This document shows, piece after piece, positions 32,682 to 41,526 of a stretch of 64,000 nt of DNA. The notes under the pieces were generated by a model. That model was not told the origin of the DNA. It worked only from the letters and a program-made list of their open reading frames with translations, and ran no database searches. The position numbers and the translations under genes are program-made. Every line of letters starts with the position of its first letter. The first letter of the stretch is position 1. Origin of the DNA: ATZT02 sp038145175 (GTDB taxonomy: Bacteria > Actinomycetota > Actinomycetes > S36-B12 > UBA5976); the NCBI GenBank assembly GCA_038145175.1, contig JAYQPE010000002.1, positions 1 through 64,000 on the forward strand, read 5' to 3'.

Positions 32682-33407
32682 TTATCCATTTATCCGGTTA
32701 TTTACTTCCTCATCAACAGGTGTTGAATCTTTTAAATCTCTACTGGAAATAAATTTATAACCAACATTTCTTAAGGTACTAATAAAGTTTTCATATTCTG
32801 GACCAAGTTTTGCCCGTAATCTTCTAACATGAACATCAACAGTTCTGGTGCCACCAAAATAATCAAAGCCCCATACTTCTTGCAATAATTGTTGACGACT
32901 AAAAACTCTGCCTGGATGTTGAGCTAAAAATTTTAGTAATTCAAATTCTTTAAAAGTTAAATCAATTAATTGACCTTTAATTTTTACCGAATAAGCAGAT
33001 TCATCAATAACTAAATCACCACGTTCAATTTCAGGATTTACACTGTCATCGCTACCTTTAAGACGGGAAATAACTAAACGAATTCTGGCATCAACTTCTG
33101 CAGGACCAGCGTTTTCTAAAATCACTTCATCAATTCCCCAGTCAGAAGTAATAGCTATTAAGCCACCTTCTGTAGTTATAGCAATTAAAGGAGCAGTAAT
33201 TCCTGTTGTTCTAATTAATCTGCATAAACTTTTTGCCGCAGGTAAATCTTTTCTGGCGTCAACTAGAACAGCATCACAAATTGGTGCATTAATTAAAGCT
33301 GAAGGTTCAGCAGGCATAATTTTTACTTGATGATTTAGTAAAGATAGAGCAGGTAAAATATCTATAGAGTTGCCACGAGCATTTGTGACTAAAATTAGAT
33401 TTGTCAT
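32682..33407 (-). CDS. glnR: GlnR-type nitrogen response regulator
   Basis: 241 residues. OmpR-family regulator with the GlnR-specific receiver: MTNLILVTNARGNSIDILPALSLLNHQVKIMPAEPSAL, then DARKDLPAAKSLCRLIRTTG and TTEGGLIAITSDWGIDEVIL. In GlnR this domain is an orphan that dimerises without kinase phosphorylation. The C-terminal winged helix reads LTFKEFELLKFLAQHPGRVFSRQQLLQEVWGFDYFGGTRTVDVHVRRLRAKLG. GlnR activates or represses nitrogen assimilation genes in actinomycetes. glnR next to mshD is also seen in other actinobacteria. A candidate binding site lies at 44853-44889. Confidence 0.93.
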   Translation of the reverse strand: MTNLILVTNARGNSIDILPALSLLNHQVKIMPAEPSALINAPICDAVLVDARKDLPAAKSLCRLIRTTGITAPLIAITTEGGLIAITSDWGIDEVILENAGPAEVDARIRLVISRLKGSDDSVNPEIERGDLVIDESAYSVKIKGQLIDLTFKEFELLKFLAQHPGRVFSRQQLLQEVWGFDYFGGTRTVDVHVRRLRAKLGPEYENFISTLRNVGYKFISSRDLKDSTPVDEEVNNRING

Positions 33408-33454
33408 TATGCTCCTTTTTTAAAGTTGTTTAATTTTACCTAAACTTCAATTTC

Positions 33455-34129
33455 TTGAACTTCTTACCTGAGGAATTTAAGCGCAAATTAGCAGAATTCA
33501 ATCTAAAAGATAGACTTTTACAAATGAATAAATTACCTTCTGAACTTCCATCTGAGGTTGTAAGAATTTCTTGGCTACTTGGGATGTGGGAGGGAGTTGG
33601 CCAAGGCCAATACCCAAATTCAAATAATTTTTCTTTTATTCAACAAATTGAATTCACTAATGATGGTCAACCTTTTCTTAATTATGAAAGTAAATCTTGG
33701 AATTTAAATGAAGATGGAACAAGTGGTGAACCATTACATACTGAAAAAGGTTTTTTTAGACCAGGAGATGCAACAGGAATCGAAGCAGTCATTTCACACA
33801 TAACTGGAATAACAGAAATATGGACTGGAATAAATGAAGTATTAAGTATTGAAGATGCAAAGATAACTTCTGCAAGAGCAAGACTTGCCACTAATTGGGT
33901 GGGTAGAACTCCTACTGCAAAACCGGTTGATGCAGGAGATCGTTTGTATGGATTAATGAATGGTGAATTAATGTGGACTTACGACATGGCAGCAGTTGGC
34001 CAAGAAATGCAAAATCATCTATGGGCCAGACTAAAACCATTAAGTGATGCAGAAATAGTTGAAACCAAGAAAACTTTAAGACCAGTAAGAACACATAAGA
34101 TTCCAGAAATACCAGGAGTAAAGAAGTGA
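33455..34129 (+). CDS. Nitrobindin-like heme-binding beta-barrel (FABP family)
   Basis: 224 residues as given from TTG; a start at ATG 33524 would give 201 residues, nearer the usual size, but neither has a clear ribosome site. Nitrobindin motifs: LLGMWEGVGQGQYP at the barrel entrance, LNYESKSWNL, and HLWARLKPL near the C-terminus, whose histidine matches the axial heme ligand. Ferric nitrobindins bind NO and isomerise peroxynitrite. Followed by fur with a 4-nt overlap (GTGA), so it may be part of a metal/redox unit with fur and ygfZ. Divergent from glnR by 47 nt. Confidence 0.86.
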   Translation: MNFLPEEFKRKLAEFNLKDRLLQMNKLPSELPSEVVRISWLLGMWEGVGQGQYPNSNNFSFIQQIEFTNDGQPFLNYESKSWNLNEDGTSGEPLHTEKGFFRPGDATGIEAVISHITGITEIWTGINEVLSIEDAKITSARARLATNWVGRTPTAKPVDAGDRLYGLMNGELMWTYDMAAVGQEMQNHLWARLKPLSDAEIVETKKTLRPVRTHKIPEIPGVKK

Positions 34130-34578
34130 ACGATTACTTAGAACAGTGGGATAAAAAACTTCGTACTGCAGGTTTTCGAATTACTCCTCAAAGACAACTT
34201 GTTTTAGAAGCGGTAACACATTTACGTCATGCGACTCCAGAAGAAATTTTGGCCGAAGTTCAAGTAACAGCAACTGGAGTAAATCTTTCAACGGTTTATA
34301 GAACTCTAGAAGTTTTAGAGCAAGTTGGATTAGTAACTCATGCACATATTGGTCATGGTGCACCTACTTATCACGTTGTTGATGACACACCACATATTCA
34401 TTTAGTTTGTTCAAGATGTAGAAAAGTTGAATCAATTGATGGAGCAACATTTACAAAATTTGCTAGTCAATTAGAAGAAAAAGAAGGATTTGTTGTTAAT
34501 GTTTCCCATGTAGCTTTACATGGATTATGTAAAAAGTGTGCTGACGGGGGAAATTCCCTTCTAGATCATGAACACTAA
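34126..34578 (+). CDS. Fur-family metalloregulator
   Basis: 150 residues from GTG. Winged helix GFRITPQRQLVLEAVTHLRHATPEEI then GVNLSTVYRTLEVLEQVGLV, and the metal-binding half with THAHIGHGAPTYHVVDDTPHIHLVCSRC and the CKKC pair near the end. The two CxxC zinc motifs are intact. Whether it is Fur, Zur or PerR cannot be decided from sequence by eye. It overlaps nitrobindin by 4 nt and ygfZ by 11 nt. Confidence 0.93.
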   Translation: MNDYLEQWDKKLRTAGFRITPQRQLVLEAVTHLRHATPEEILAEVQVTATGVNLSTVYRTLEVLEQVGLVTHAHIGHGAPTYHVVDDTPHIHLVCSRCRKVESIDGATFTKFASQLEEKEGFVVNVSHVALHGLCKKCADGGNSLLDHEH

Positions 34579-35614
34579 ACAACGAGTTTTAAATATCCCA
34601 AATCAAGTAAGGGCTCCTGAAAGTTTTATTGACCAAAACGTTGCTTGGCACTATGGGGATCCATTAAGAGAGCAAAAATATTTAACCCAGTTTGAAACCA
34701 GTGTTGATATTTCAAATCGTGGAGTTATAAAAATTATTGGAAAAGATAGAAAAACTTTTCTACATTCCTTAACTTCTCAACATATTGAAAAATTGAAAGT
34801 TAAAGATTCAACTGTTTCCTTACTTCTATCTCCTAATGGACATATTGAGCATGAACTACATGTAATTAACAATCCAGAGGAAATCTATTTAATAGTGGAA
34901 AATTTATCACTAAATTCCATTATTGAATTCTTACAAAAAATGGTATTTTTATCTCAAGTTGAAATAACTGATGTGACAAATGAATTAGCTACTGTTTTTG
35001 AATCAAAAAGAGAGATAGACGAAAAATATCCAACATGGCTTACTCCACTTAATTATTTAGGTGAACAAATTAAAGATGCTGGAACAAGTGCTGGGGGAGA
35101 CCCAAATAAATATGTACCAAAAAGACCTGGAAAATTTAGTGGTCGAGAAATATTAATACCTAGAAATGAATTAGAAAACTATTTATTAAAGGCAAAATAT
35201 CTAGCTGGCACGTGGGCTTTAGAAGCACTACGAATTGCTGCAGGAGTTCCTCGAATAATAATTGATGCAGATCATCGAACTATTCCTCATGAAATTGGTT
35301 TGATTGGTAATGCAGTTCATTTAGAAAAAGGATGTTATAAAGGTCAAGAAACAATTGCCAGAGTTCATAATTTAGGAAAACCACCAAGAAAATTAGTTCT
35401 GTTACATCTTGATGGCAGTGTTAATCGGCTACCAAAACCAAATAGCCCAGTAATTGTTGATGGACAAGAAGTTGGATTTGTTGGTTCAAGTGCACAACAT
35501 TTTGAACTTGGGCCAATAGCACTTGCGATAGTTAAAGCGAAAACTCAAGTTTTATTAAATGTTGCAGTTGATGAAATTCCTGCCACTATGCAAGATATTG
35601 TTGTGGCGCAATGA
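34568..35614 (+). CDS. ygfZ: YgfZ/CAF17-type folate-dependent Fe-S assembly protein
   Basis: 348 residues. GcvT-like fold; the family signature KGCYKGQETIARVHNLGKPPRKL includes the K-G-C-Y-x-G-Q-E motif with its conserved cysteine. YgfZ helps repair or assemble certain Fe-S enzymes using tetrahydrofolate. The start ATG is 11 nt inside fur, and it overlaps asparaginase by 4 nt. Its position after nitrobindin and fur suggests a shared response to iron or nitric oxide. Confidence 0.92.
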   Translation: MNTKQRVLNIPNQVRAPESFIDQNVAWHYGDPLREQKYLTQFETSVDISNRGVIKIIGKDRKTFLHSLTSQHIEKLKVKDSTVSLLLSPNGHIEHELHVINNPEEIYLIVENLSLNSIIEFLQKMVFLSQVEITDVTNELATVFESKREIDEKYPTWLTPLNYLGEQIKDAGTSAGGDPNKYVPKRPGKFSGREILIPRNELENYLLKAKYLAGTWALEALRIAAGVPRIIIDADHRTIPHEIGLIGNAVHLEKGCYKGQETIARVHNLGKPPRKLVLLHLDGSVNRLPKPNSPVIVDGQEVGFVGSSAQHFELGPIALAIVKAKTQVLLNVAVDEIPATMQDIVVAQ

Positions 35615-36573
35615 CTCTTGAACCAGTATTAGTGCAAATGACCAGAGATGGTCTAGTCGAATCAATACATAGAGGACATGCAGTTTTAATTGATAAAGAT
35701 GGAAAAATAGAAAAAGAGTTAGGAAATGCAAGAGAAATAATTTATCCAAGAAGTGCAATTAAACTTGCTCAAGCAACTGCCATGTTAAGAGCAAGAGCAA
35801 ATCTAGAAAATGAAACATTAGCAATATCTTGTGCTTCGCATAGTGGGGAAGAATTACATCGAAATTTAGTAGAAAAAATGCTTTTTAATGTTGGCTTAAA
35901 TCTAAGTGATTTACAAACTCCACCAGATTATCCATTAGATCCAAAAATACAAATCGAATACATTAAACAAGGTTTAGAACCAAAATCAGTAACAATGAAC
36001 TGCTCAGGAAAACATGCCGGAATGCTTACAACTTGTGTGAATAATAATTGGTCAACAAAAGATTATTTATCTACAAATCATCCTTTACAGCAAAAAATTG
36101 TAGAAACAATTGAAGACTTGTGTGAAGAAAAAATTACTAAATCAAGTGTCGATGGATGTGGTGCACCACTTCATGCAATCTCATTAATAGGTCTTGCCAA
36201 AATGGCCCAAAACGCAGTTCTAGCAGATAAAAATAGTGAAGAACGAAAAGTAGCAGATGCTGCTAGAAATTTTCCAATTTATAACTCTGGAACTTTTAGA
36301 GATGTTGCACAATTCATGCAAAATGTTTCAGGATTTTTCACAAAGGAAGGTGCAGAAGGAGTTCACGTTGGTGCATTAAATGACGGGAGAGCTTTTGCAG
36401 TTAAATTTAGTGATGGATCAATGAGGCCAAGAGCCACATTTGTTTATTCGGTTTTGAAATACTGGGGTGTTGCTTCAGATATTTTAAATAAGTTAAGTAA
36501 TTTAGAAAAGACTGAAGTACTAGGTGGCGGGAAAACCGTAGGATATCTACAAGCACTTCCAATAGAGAGGTAA
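35611..36573 (+). CDS. L-asparaginase, Rhizobium etli AnsA type (class 3)
   Basis: 320 residues. Belongs to the PF06089 family rather than to E. coli AnsB: SCASHSGEELHRNLVEKML carries the SxxSHSGE motif, NCSGKHAGMLTTC the second serine-lysine pair, and VDGCGAP the conserved cysteine region, all as in the zinc-dependent R. etli enzyme. Converts asparagine to aspartate and ammonia; no signal peptide, so cytoplasmic. The start overlaps ygfZ by 4 nt. Confidence 0.9.
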   Translation: MTLEPVLVQMTRDGLVESIHRGHAVLIDKDGKIEKELGNAREIIYPRSAIKLAQATAMLRARANLENETLAISCASHSGEELHRNLVEKMLFNVGLNLSDLQTPPDYPLDPKIQIEYIKQGLEPKSVTMNCSGKHAGMLTTCVNNNWSTKDYLSTNHPLQQKIVETIEDLCEEKITKSSVDGCGAPLHAISLIGLAKMAQNAVLADKNSEERKVADAARNFPIYNSGTFRDVAQFMQNVSGFFTKEGAEGVHVGALNDGRAFAVKFSDGSMRPRATFVYSVLKYWGVASDILNKLSNLEKTEVLGGGKTVGYLQALPIER

Positions 36574-36578
36574 TTTAA

Positions 36579-36866
36579 ATGCCAATGTCGATGTATACCT
36601 TAAATGTAATTTTGGGATATTTGTTTGTTGCAATAAAAATGTGGGCATTTGTTGATGCCGCTACCCAAAAGAAACCTTTTTATGATGCAGTGGGAAGACA
36701 ATCAAAATTATTTTGGGTAGGTTTACTTGGTATTTCAGTATTTTCACAATATTTATCTGTAATGCAAGGAAGTTCTAATTATGGATTACTACAAGTCATT
36801 GGATTAATCTTGGCAATAGTTTACTTGGTTGATCAAAGACCAAGACTTAACGAATTAAGAAAGTAA
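36579..36866 (+). CDS. DUF2516 membrane protein
   Basis: 95 residues, three membrane segments: VILGYLFVAIKMWAFVDAATQKK, FWVGLLGISVFSQYL, and LLQVIGLILAIVYLVDQRPRLNEL. The last motif (YLVDxRPxLxE) is the DUF2516 hallmark found across actinobacteria. Function unknown. It ends exactly where the convergent gpmA ends. Confidence 0.85.
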   Translation: MPMSMYTLNVILGYLFVAIKMWAFVDAATQKKPFYDAVGRQSKLFWVGLLGISVFSQYLSVMQGSSNYGLLQVIGLILAIVYLVDQRPRLNELRK

Positions 36867-37622
36867 TTATTTTTTTCCTTGATTAGCAACTGCATCAATT
36901 GCCTCTTTTGCAGCTTGAGGATCTAAATATTCTCCACCAAAAACAATTGGTTTGAAGTTTTCATCCAATCTATAAAGCAAGGGAATTCCAGTTGGAAGAT
37001 TAAGTTTAGCAATATTTTCATCACTTATATTTTCTAAATATTTAATTAAAGCTCTTAATGAATTTCCATGAGCCACAACTAGAACAGTTTTTCCTGACTC
37101 TAATTCTGGAACTATTGATTCTTTCCAGTAAGGAATAACTCTTTTAACAACATCTTTCAAGCATTCAGTTAATGGAACATCTGATTTCTGCATGTCTTTA
37201 TATTTAGGATCATTATTTTGGGCATATTTATCGTTTGGATCAATTGGAGGAGGTGGCACGTCATAAGATCTTCTCCACAACATAAATTGTTCTTCTCCAT
37301 ATTTTTCTAAAGTATCTTTTTTATTTAATCCTTGAAGTGCACCGTAATGTCTTTCATTTAAGCGCCATGATCTTTTTGTTGGAATTTCTTTTATTCCAGC
37401 ACTTTCAAGTGCTAGTTCTGAAGTTTTTATGGCTCTATTTAATACTGATGTGTGAAGTGAATTAGGAATTAAATTCTTTTCCTTTAAAAGTTCTCCTCCA
37501 CGTTTTGCTTCTAAAACACCTTTTTCACTTAAATCAACATCAACCCAACCTGTAAATAAGTTAAGGGCATTCCATTGGCTTTCACCATGTCGTAAAAGAA
37601 TTAATTTATATTCCTGACTCAC
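36867..37622 (-). CDS. gpmA: 2,3-bisphosphoglycerate-dependent phosphoglycerate mutase
   Basis: 251 residues. Glycolytic interconversion of 3- and 2-phosphoglycerate. Phosphohistidine motif LLRHGESQWNALNLFTGWVDVDLSEKG, active-site LNERHYGALQGLNK and the second catalytic VVAHGNSLRALIKYLE are all present. It directly follows mshA; mshA-gpmA linkage is common in actinobacteria. Confidence 0.96.
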   Translation of the reverse strand: MSQEYKLILLRHGESQWNALNLFTGWVDVDLSEKGVLEAKRGGELLKEKNLIPNSLHTSVLNRAIKTSELALESAGIKEIPTKRSWRLNERHYGALQGLNKKDTLEKYGEEQFMLWRRSYDVPPPPIDPNDKYAQNNDPKYKDMQKSDVPLTECLKDVVKRVIPYWKESIVPELESGKTVLVVAHGNSLRALIKYLENISDENIAKLNLPTGIPLLYRLDENFKPIVFGGEYLDPQAAKEAIDAVANQGKK

Positions 37623-38897
37623 TTAAATTACCTTTAAATTTCTGATTGTTTTTATTGGAGTTGATAATGCTTTTTCATAAACTTCAATAAGTCCTGAAAC
37701 TGTTTTATCCCAACTAAATTTAGAAGCATGTTGTCTTGCTCCAACAGTAAATTGTTTTGCTAAATCTTCATTTAATGTAATTTGGGCAAGTGCTTCGGCC
37801 CAAGTTCTAGCATCGTGACCATTTACTAAAAGTCCACTTAAATTATCAGCCACAACTGTCTTTAATCCGCCAACATTAGTTGCAATTACTGGAGTGCCAC
37901 AAGCTTGTGCTTCTACGGCAACTAAACCAAAAGATTCTGAGTATGAAGGAACGGCAACCAGAGTTGAAGCTTGATATAAAGTTGCTAATTTTTCTCTAGT
38001 TGAAGGAGGCAAAAACATTACATTTTCAATTAAATTTAATTCTTTTACTAATTGCATTAGTGAATCAGGATGATCAAATCCAGTTCCAGAAAGACCACCA
38101 CAAATAACAATTCTTACTTTATTTTTTAATTGTGGATTATTTTGAATAAATTGGTGCGCTGCTTTTAATAGAACATCGGGCGCTTTCAATGGTTGTACTC
38201 TTCCTACAAATGTAAAGACAATTGCATCTTGCGGAATCCCAAATTCTTTTCTAGCTTTTGTTTTATTTCCAATATTGAATACTTCTAGATCAACTCCAGG
38301 ATTGACAACATTTACTTGTTTTTTATCTGCTGAATATAAATTAATTAATTCATCAGCTTCAGCTTGCGTATTTGCCACTAATTGACTTGCAGCATCGACT
38401 ACTTGTTGTTCACCAATTTCTCTTTCAGCAGGTTCTGCAATATCACCAATTGCCAAAGTAGAATTTTTCACTTTGGCCATAGTGTGCATAGTGTGAACTA
38501 ATGGAACATTCCATCTTTCAGATGCAACCCAACCAACTTGTCCACTTAACCAATAGTGAGAATGAATTAATTGATAATGACCTTCGCTATATCTTGCTTC
38601 TTCTCTTAAAACTCCAGCGCTAAGTGCACAAAGTTGCGAAGGTAAACTTTGTTTTGCTAATCCTTCAAAAGGACCTGCAGTTAGTTGTTTTACTATAACT
38701 CCGTCATATAGTTCAGTTTCATTTTTAATTGCACTACTTGTTCTTCTAGTAAAAATATCTACTTTAATTCCTAAATCAGCTAAACGTTTTGAAGTTTCTA
38801 CTACATAAACATTTAATCCACCAGCATCTCCAACACCTGGTTGATCAAGAGGAGAAGTATGAACTGAGAGCAGCGCTATTTGATTTAATTTTTTCAA
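37623..38897 (-). CDS. mshA: D-inositol-3-phosphate glycosyltransferase MshA
   Basis: 424 residues. First step of mycothiol synthesis: GlcNAc transfer from UDP-GlcNAc to inositol-3-phosphate. GT4, GT-B fold. Signatures: SVHTSPLDQPGVGDAGGLNVYVVETSKRLADLG, HSHYWLSGQVGW, VGRVQPLKAPDVLLKAA and the ExE-type PSYSESFGLVAVEAQACGTPVIA. Length is typical. With mshD it shows that the organism uses mycothiol. Lies between the LytR_C lipoprotein gene and gpmA. Confidence 0.95.
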   Translation of the reverse strand: MKKLNQIALLSVHTSPLDQPGVGDAGGLNVYVVETSKRLADLGIKVDIFTRRTSSAIKNETELYDGVIVKQLTAGPFEGLAKQSLPSQLCALSAGVLREEARYSEGHYQLIHSHYWLSGQVGWVASERWNVPLVHTMHTMAKVKNSTLAIGDIAEPAEREIGEQQVVDAASQLVANTQAEADELINLYSADKKQVNVVNPGVDLEVFNIGNKTKARKEFGIPQDAIVFTFVGRVQPLKAPDVLLKAAHQFIQNNPQLKNKVRIVICGGLSGTGFDHPDSLMQLVKELNLIENVMFLPPSTREKLATLYQASTLVAVPSYSESFGLVAVEAQACGTPVIATNVGGLKTVVADNLSGLLVNGHDARTWAEALAQITLNEDLAKQFTVGARQHASKFSWDKTVSGLIEVYEKALSTPIKTIRNLKVI

Positions 38898-38906
38898 ATT
38901 GGAACC

Positions 38907-39722
38907 TTAAAGATTAAACGGTGCATCATTTCCTAAAGTAAGGACGATGTTTGCACTGGTTTGGTTTGGATCTTCAACTAATACTCCCACCGAGATTAGT
39001 TTTGCTACAGCTTCTGCTTTTGCAGCAAAGCCTGGGGCATAAACAATTTGGGTTTGGGCGGTGTCTTTATTAGAAGCATCTGCTACATCAATGATTCTCA
39101 TACCTTGAACTTGTAAAGTATCAGCAACTGATCTTGCAAAACCTGCACGTCTAGTTCCATTTAATACGGTAATACTTACATCTTTAAGAGAGCCAGCAAT
39201 AATTTCTCTACCCTCTTGAGCAGCAGATTTTGGGGCAGTTGCAAGGGGTGCAATACCTTCATAAATTCCGGTATTTGGTTTGACTAAAACTACTTGGTCA
39301 ACTATTCCTGCTTTTTTAAAAACAAAAGTTATCTTTACAAAACTTGATTGACGTGGCGTAAATTCAATTAAATCAACATGTGGTGAATCAGGAATTACTC
39401 CAATTGTTACTAATTTTTTTGCAGGAATATTAATTTCGTTAGCTGGACTAAACACCACAGATTTTGGTGCAGGATTATCAACTGAAACACTAACTAATTG
39501 ATCATCTTCAGTTGAATCATTAATCAAAGTTGCAACAACAGTTCCAATATTTTCATTACCTTTAACGATTACAACGTTTTGTACATAAATATCTCCAACT
39601 TTTGCATAATCACCACTACCTGTTGGACCTTGTTTAGTAGTTTGCGCATTTGGACCTGCAGCACAACTTGTAATAATTAATGAAATTGCAATTAAAGATG
39701 TTAAAGATTTGAATCTACGCAT
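38907..39722 (-). CDS. Lipoprotein with LytR C-terminal domain
   Basis: 271 residues. Signal peptide ending ISLIITSC gives lipidated Cys20. The middle is a beta-rich domain. The C-terminus (about 180-271) is a LytR_C domain: VSITVLNGTRRAGFARSVADTLQVQGMRIIDVADAS. No LCP catalytic domain is present. Likely a cell-envelope protein of unknown role. Divergent from carD by 89 nt and upstream of mshA by 9 nt. Confidence 0.8.
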   Translation of the reverse strand: MRRFKSLTSLIAISLIITSCAAGPNAQTTKQGPTGSGDYAKVGDIYVQNVVIVKGNENIGTVVATLINDSTEDDQLVSVSVDNPAPKSVVFSPANEINIPAKKLVTIGVIPDSPHVDLIEFTPRQSSFVKITFVFKKAGIVDQVVLVKPNTGIYEGIAPLATAPKSAAQEGREIIAGSLKDVSITVLNGTRRAGFARSVADTLQVQGMRIIDVADASNKDTAQTQIVYAPGFAAKAEAVAKLISVGVLVEDPNQTSANIVLTLGNDAPFNL

Positions 39723-39777
39723 AATGATTTAATTCTACCGAATATGAGGTGAATGAGCCTGTTCAGTATTGGGCTGG

Positions 39778-39783
39778 TAGAAT
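39778..39783 (+). promoter_or_regulatory. Putative -10 box of carD
   Basis: TAGAAT, 28 nt before the carD ATG, matches the housekeeping -10 pattern TANNNT. No convincing -35 hexamer is found at 16-18 nt upstream. The same TAGAAT appears before cysS at 41511-41516, 10 nt from its start. Confidence 0.35.
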
Positions 39784-39811
39784 AGGAGATCTTACGAAAG
39801 GTTTTTAATAA

Positions 39812-40294
39812 ATGTCCTTTAAAGTTGGCGAAACAGTTGTTTACCCACATCACGGCGCAGCAGTAATCGAAGCAATCGAATCAAGAAATATCAAAGGTGT
39901 AGAAAGAAAATATTTAGTTTTAAGAGTTAAACAAGGTGATTTAACTGTAAGAGTTCCAGCTGACAATGTTGAATTAGTTGGCGTAAGAGATGTTGTTAAT
40001 GCAGAGGGTTTAGAAAGAGTTTTTGATGTTTTACGTCAACCATATACAGAAGAACCAACAAACTGGTCCAGAAGATATAAAGCAAATTTAGAAAAATTAG
40101 CTTCAGGTGACGTTATGAAAGTTGCTGAAGTAGTTAGAGATCTGTGGAGAAGAGATCAAGATCGCGGTTTATCTGCAGGTGAAAAAAGAATGCTCGCCAA
40201 AGCTCGTCAAATTCTTGTCAGTGAATTAGCTTTAGCAGAAAGAACTAACGAAGTTAACGCTGAAGCATTACTTGACGAGGTTCTTGCTTCCTAA
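39812..40294 (+). CDS. carD: RNA polymerase-binding transcription factor CarD
   Basis: 160 residues. Stabilises the open promoter complex at rRNA and many other promoters. N-terminal RNAP-interaction domain MSFKVGETVVYPHHGAAVIEAI and the C-terminal DNA-binding helices with NWSRRYKANLEKLASGDVMKVAEVVRDLWRRDQDRGLSAGEKRML, where the conserved tryptophan (W85 of mycobacterial CarD) sits. Followed by ispD and ispF as in other actinobacteria. Confidence 0.96.
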   Translation: MSFKVGETVVYPHHGAAVIEAIESRNIKGVERKYLVLRVKQGDLTVRVPADNVELVGVRDVVNAEGLERVFDVLRQPYTEEPTNWSRRYKANLEKLASGDVMKVAEVVRDLWRRDQDRGLSAGEKRMLAKARQILVSELALAERTNEVNAEALLDEVLAS

Positions 40295-40307
40295 CAGAAA
40301 CTAACCA

Positions 40308-41012
40308 GTGAGCGCAACAGCCAATGTTTGTGTAGTCATTCCGGCTGCCGGTTTAGGTGAGCGCCTGGGGCTTAATCAACCTAAAGCATTTGTAAACATA
40401 AGTAATTACTCTTTATTAACTTTAACTATTAAAAGAGTTCTCGAAATTGATCGAGTTGGACACATTATTGTGGCCGTTCCCAACGAATTTAAAGAACAAG
40501 CACTTGATCATATTGATAGAGCTATCAGAGAAACTAATAGAAAAATACCTTTTGATGTAGTTGCGGGAGGAAATACAAGAACTGAATCTGTAAAGAATTC
40601 ACTTTTAGCTCTAGATCCACTCGATTCTTTAGTTTTAGTTCATGATGCCGCAAGACCTTTTGTGCCAAAAAAAGTATTTCTAGATGTCATAGAAAATTTA
40701 GATAAAGGATCAAAAGTTGTAATCCCAGTGATAAATGTCGTTGACACAATAAAAACTATCGAAAATAATAAAGTTCAAAATACAATAGATAGAACTAAAC
40801 TAAAAGCCGTTCAAACTCCACAAGGTTTTGCTCGCGAAGTGTTGTCAGAAATTTATGCTAATTCAGAATTAAAACCAACCACAGATGATGCAGGTTTAGC
40901 TGAACTTGCCGGAATAAGTGTTTCCACAGTTGAAGGTTCTGTGGAATCATTCAAAATAACAACTGCTTTTGATTTAGAAATGGCTAAAAGTTTTTATGAA
41001 AAAGGAAAATAA
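40308..41012 (+). CDS. ispD: 2-C-methyl-D-erythritol 4-phosphate cytidylyltransferase
   Basis: 234 residues from GTG. MEP isoprenoid pathway. Motifs: CVVIPAAGLGERLGLNQPKAFV (CTP binding) and VLVHDAARPFVP, then the C-terminal TDDAGLAE. Length is typical. Three nt before ispF; the carD-ispD-ispF order is conserved in actinobacteria. Confidence 0.95.
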   Translation: MSATANVCVVIPAAGLGERLGLNQPKAFVNISNYSLLTLTIKRVLEIDRVGHIIVAVPNEFKEQALDHIDRAIRETNRKIPFDVVAGGNTRTESVKNSLLALDPLDSLVLVHDAARPFVPKKVFLDVIENLDKGSKVVIPVINVVDTIKTIENNKVQNTIDRTKLKAVQTPQGFAREVLSEIYANSELKPTTDDAGLAELAGISVSTVEGSVESFKITTAFDLEMAKSFYEKGK

Positions 41013-41015
41013 TTA

Positions 41016-41480
41016 ATGCAAAGAATTGGTGTAGGAGTAGATGTTCATCCATTTGAAAATGGGAGAGAACTTTTTGTGGCAGGACTTTTTTGGCCAAATG
41101 AAACAGGATTAGCAGGTCACTCAGATGGAGATGTTGTGGCACATGCTTGCGCAGATGCATTGTTATCGGCTGCAAACTTAGGAGATTTAGGAACAAATTT
41201 TGGTACAGATAAACCAGAATATAAAAATGCAAGTGGAGTAAAAATAATTTCAAGTGCTGCAAAAATTGTAAAAGATGCTGGTTGGAAAATTGAAAATGTT
41301 GCTGTGCAATTAATTGGCAATAAACCAAAAATTGGCTCAAAAAGAGTAGAGGCAGAAAAAATATTGTCTGAAGCAATAGGCGCACCAGTTTCACTTGGTG
41401 CAACTACTACAGATGGTTTAGGTTTAACAGGACGCGGCGAAGGTTTAGCTGCGATTGCTCAGGCATTAATCAGTAAATAA
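41016..41480 (+). CDS. ispF: 2-C-methyl-D-erythritol 2,4-cyclodiphosphate synthase
   Basis: 154 residues. MEP pathway. Metal ligands in GVGVDVHPF (Asp-Val-His) and GHSDGDVVAHACADALL; the C-terminal signature ATTTDGLGLTGRGEGLAAIAQALI is intact. Follows ispD by 3 nt. Confidence 0.96.
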   Translation: MQRIGVGVDVHPFENGRELFVAGLFWPNETGLAGHSDGDVVAHACADALLSAANLGDLGTNFGTDKPEYKNASGVKIISSAAKIVKDAGWKIENVAVQLIGNKPKIGSKRVEAEKILSEAIGAPVSLGATTTDGLGLTGRGEGLAAIAQALISK

Positions 41481-41526
41481 ATATAAAAATTTGTCAAAAA
41501 AGTAATCCATTAGAATAAAACAACTC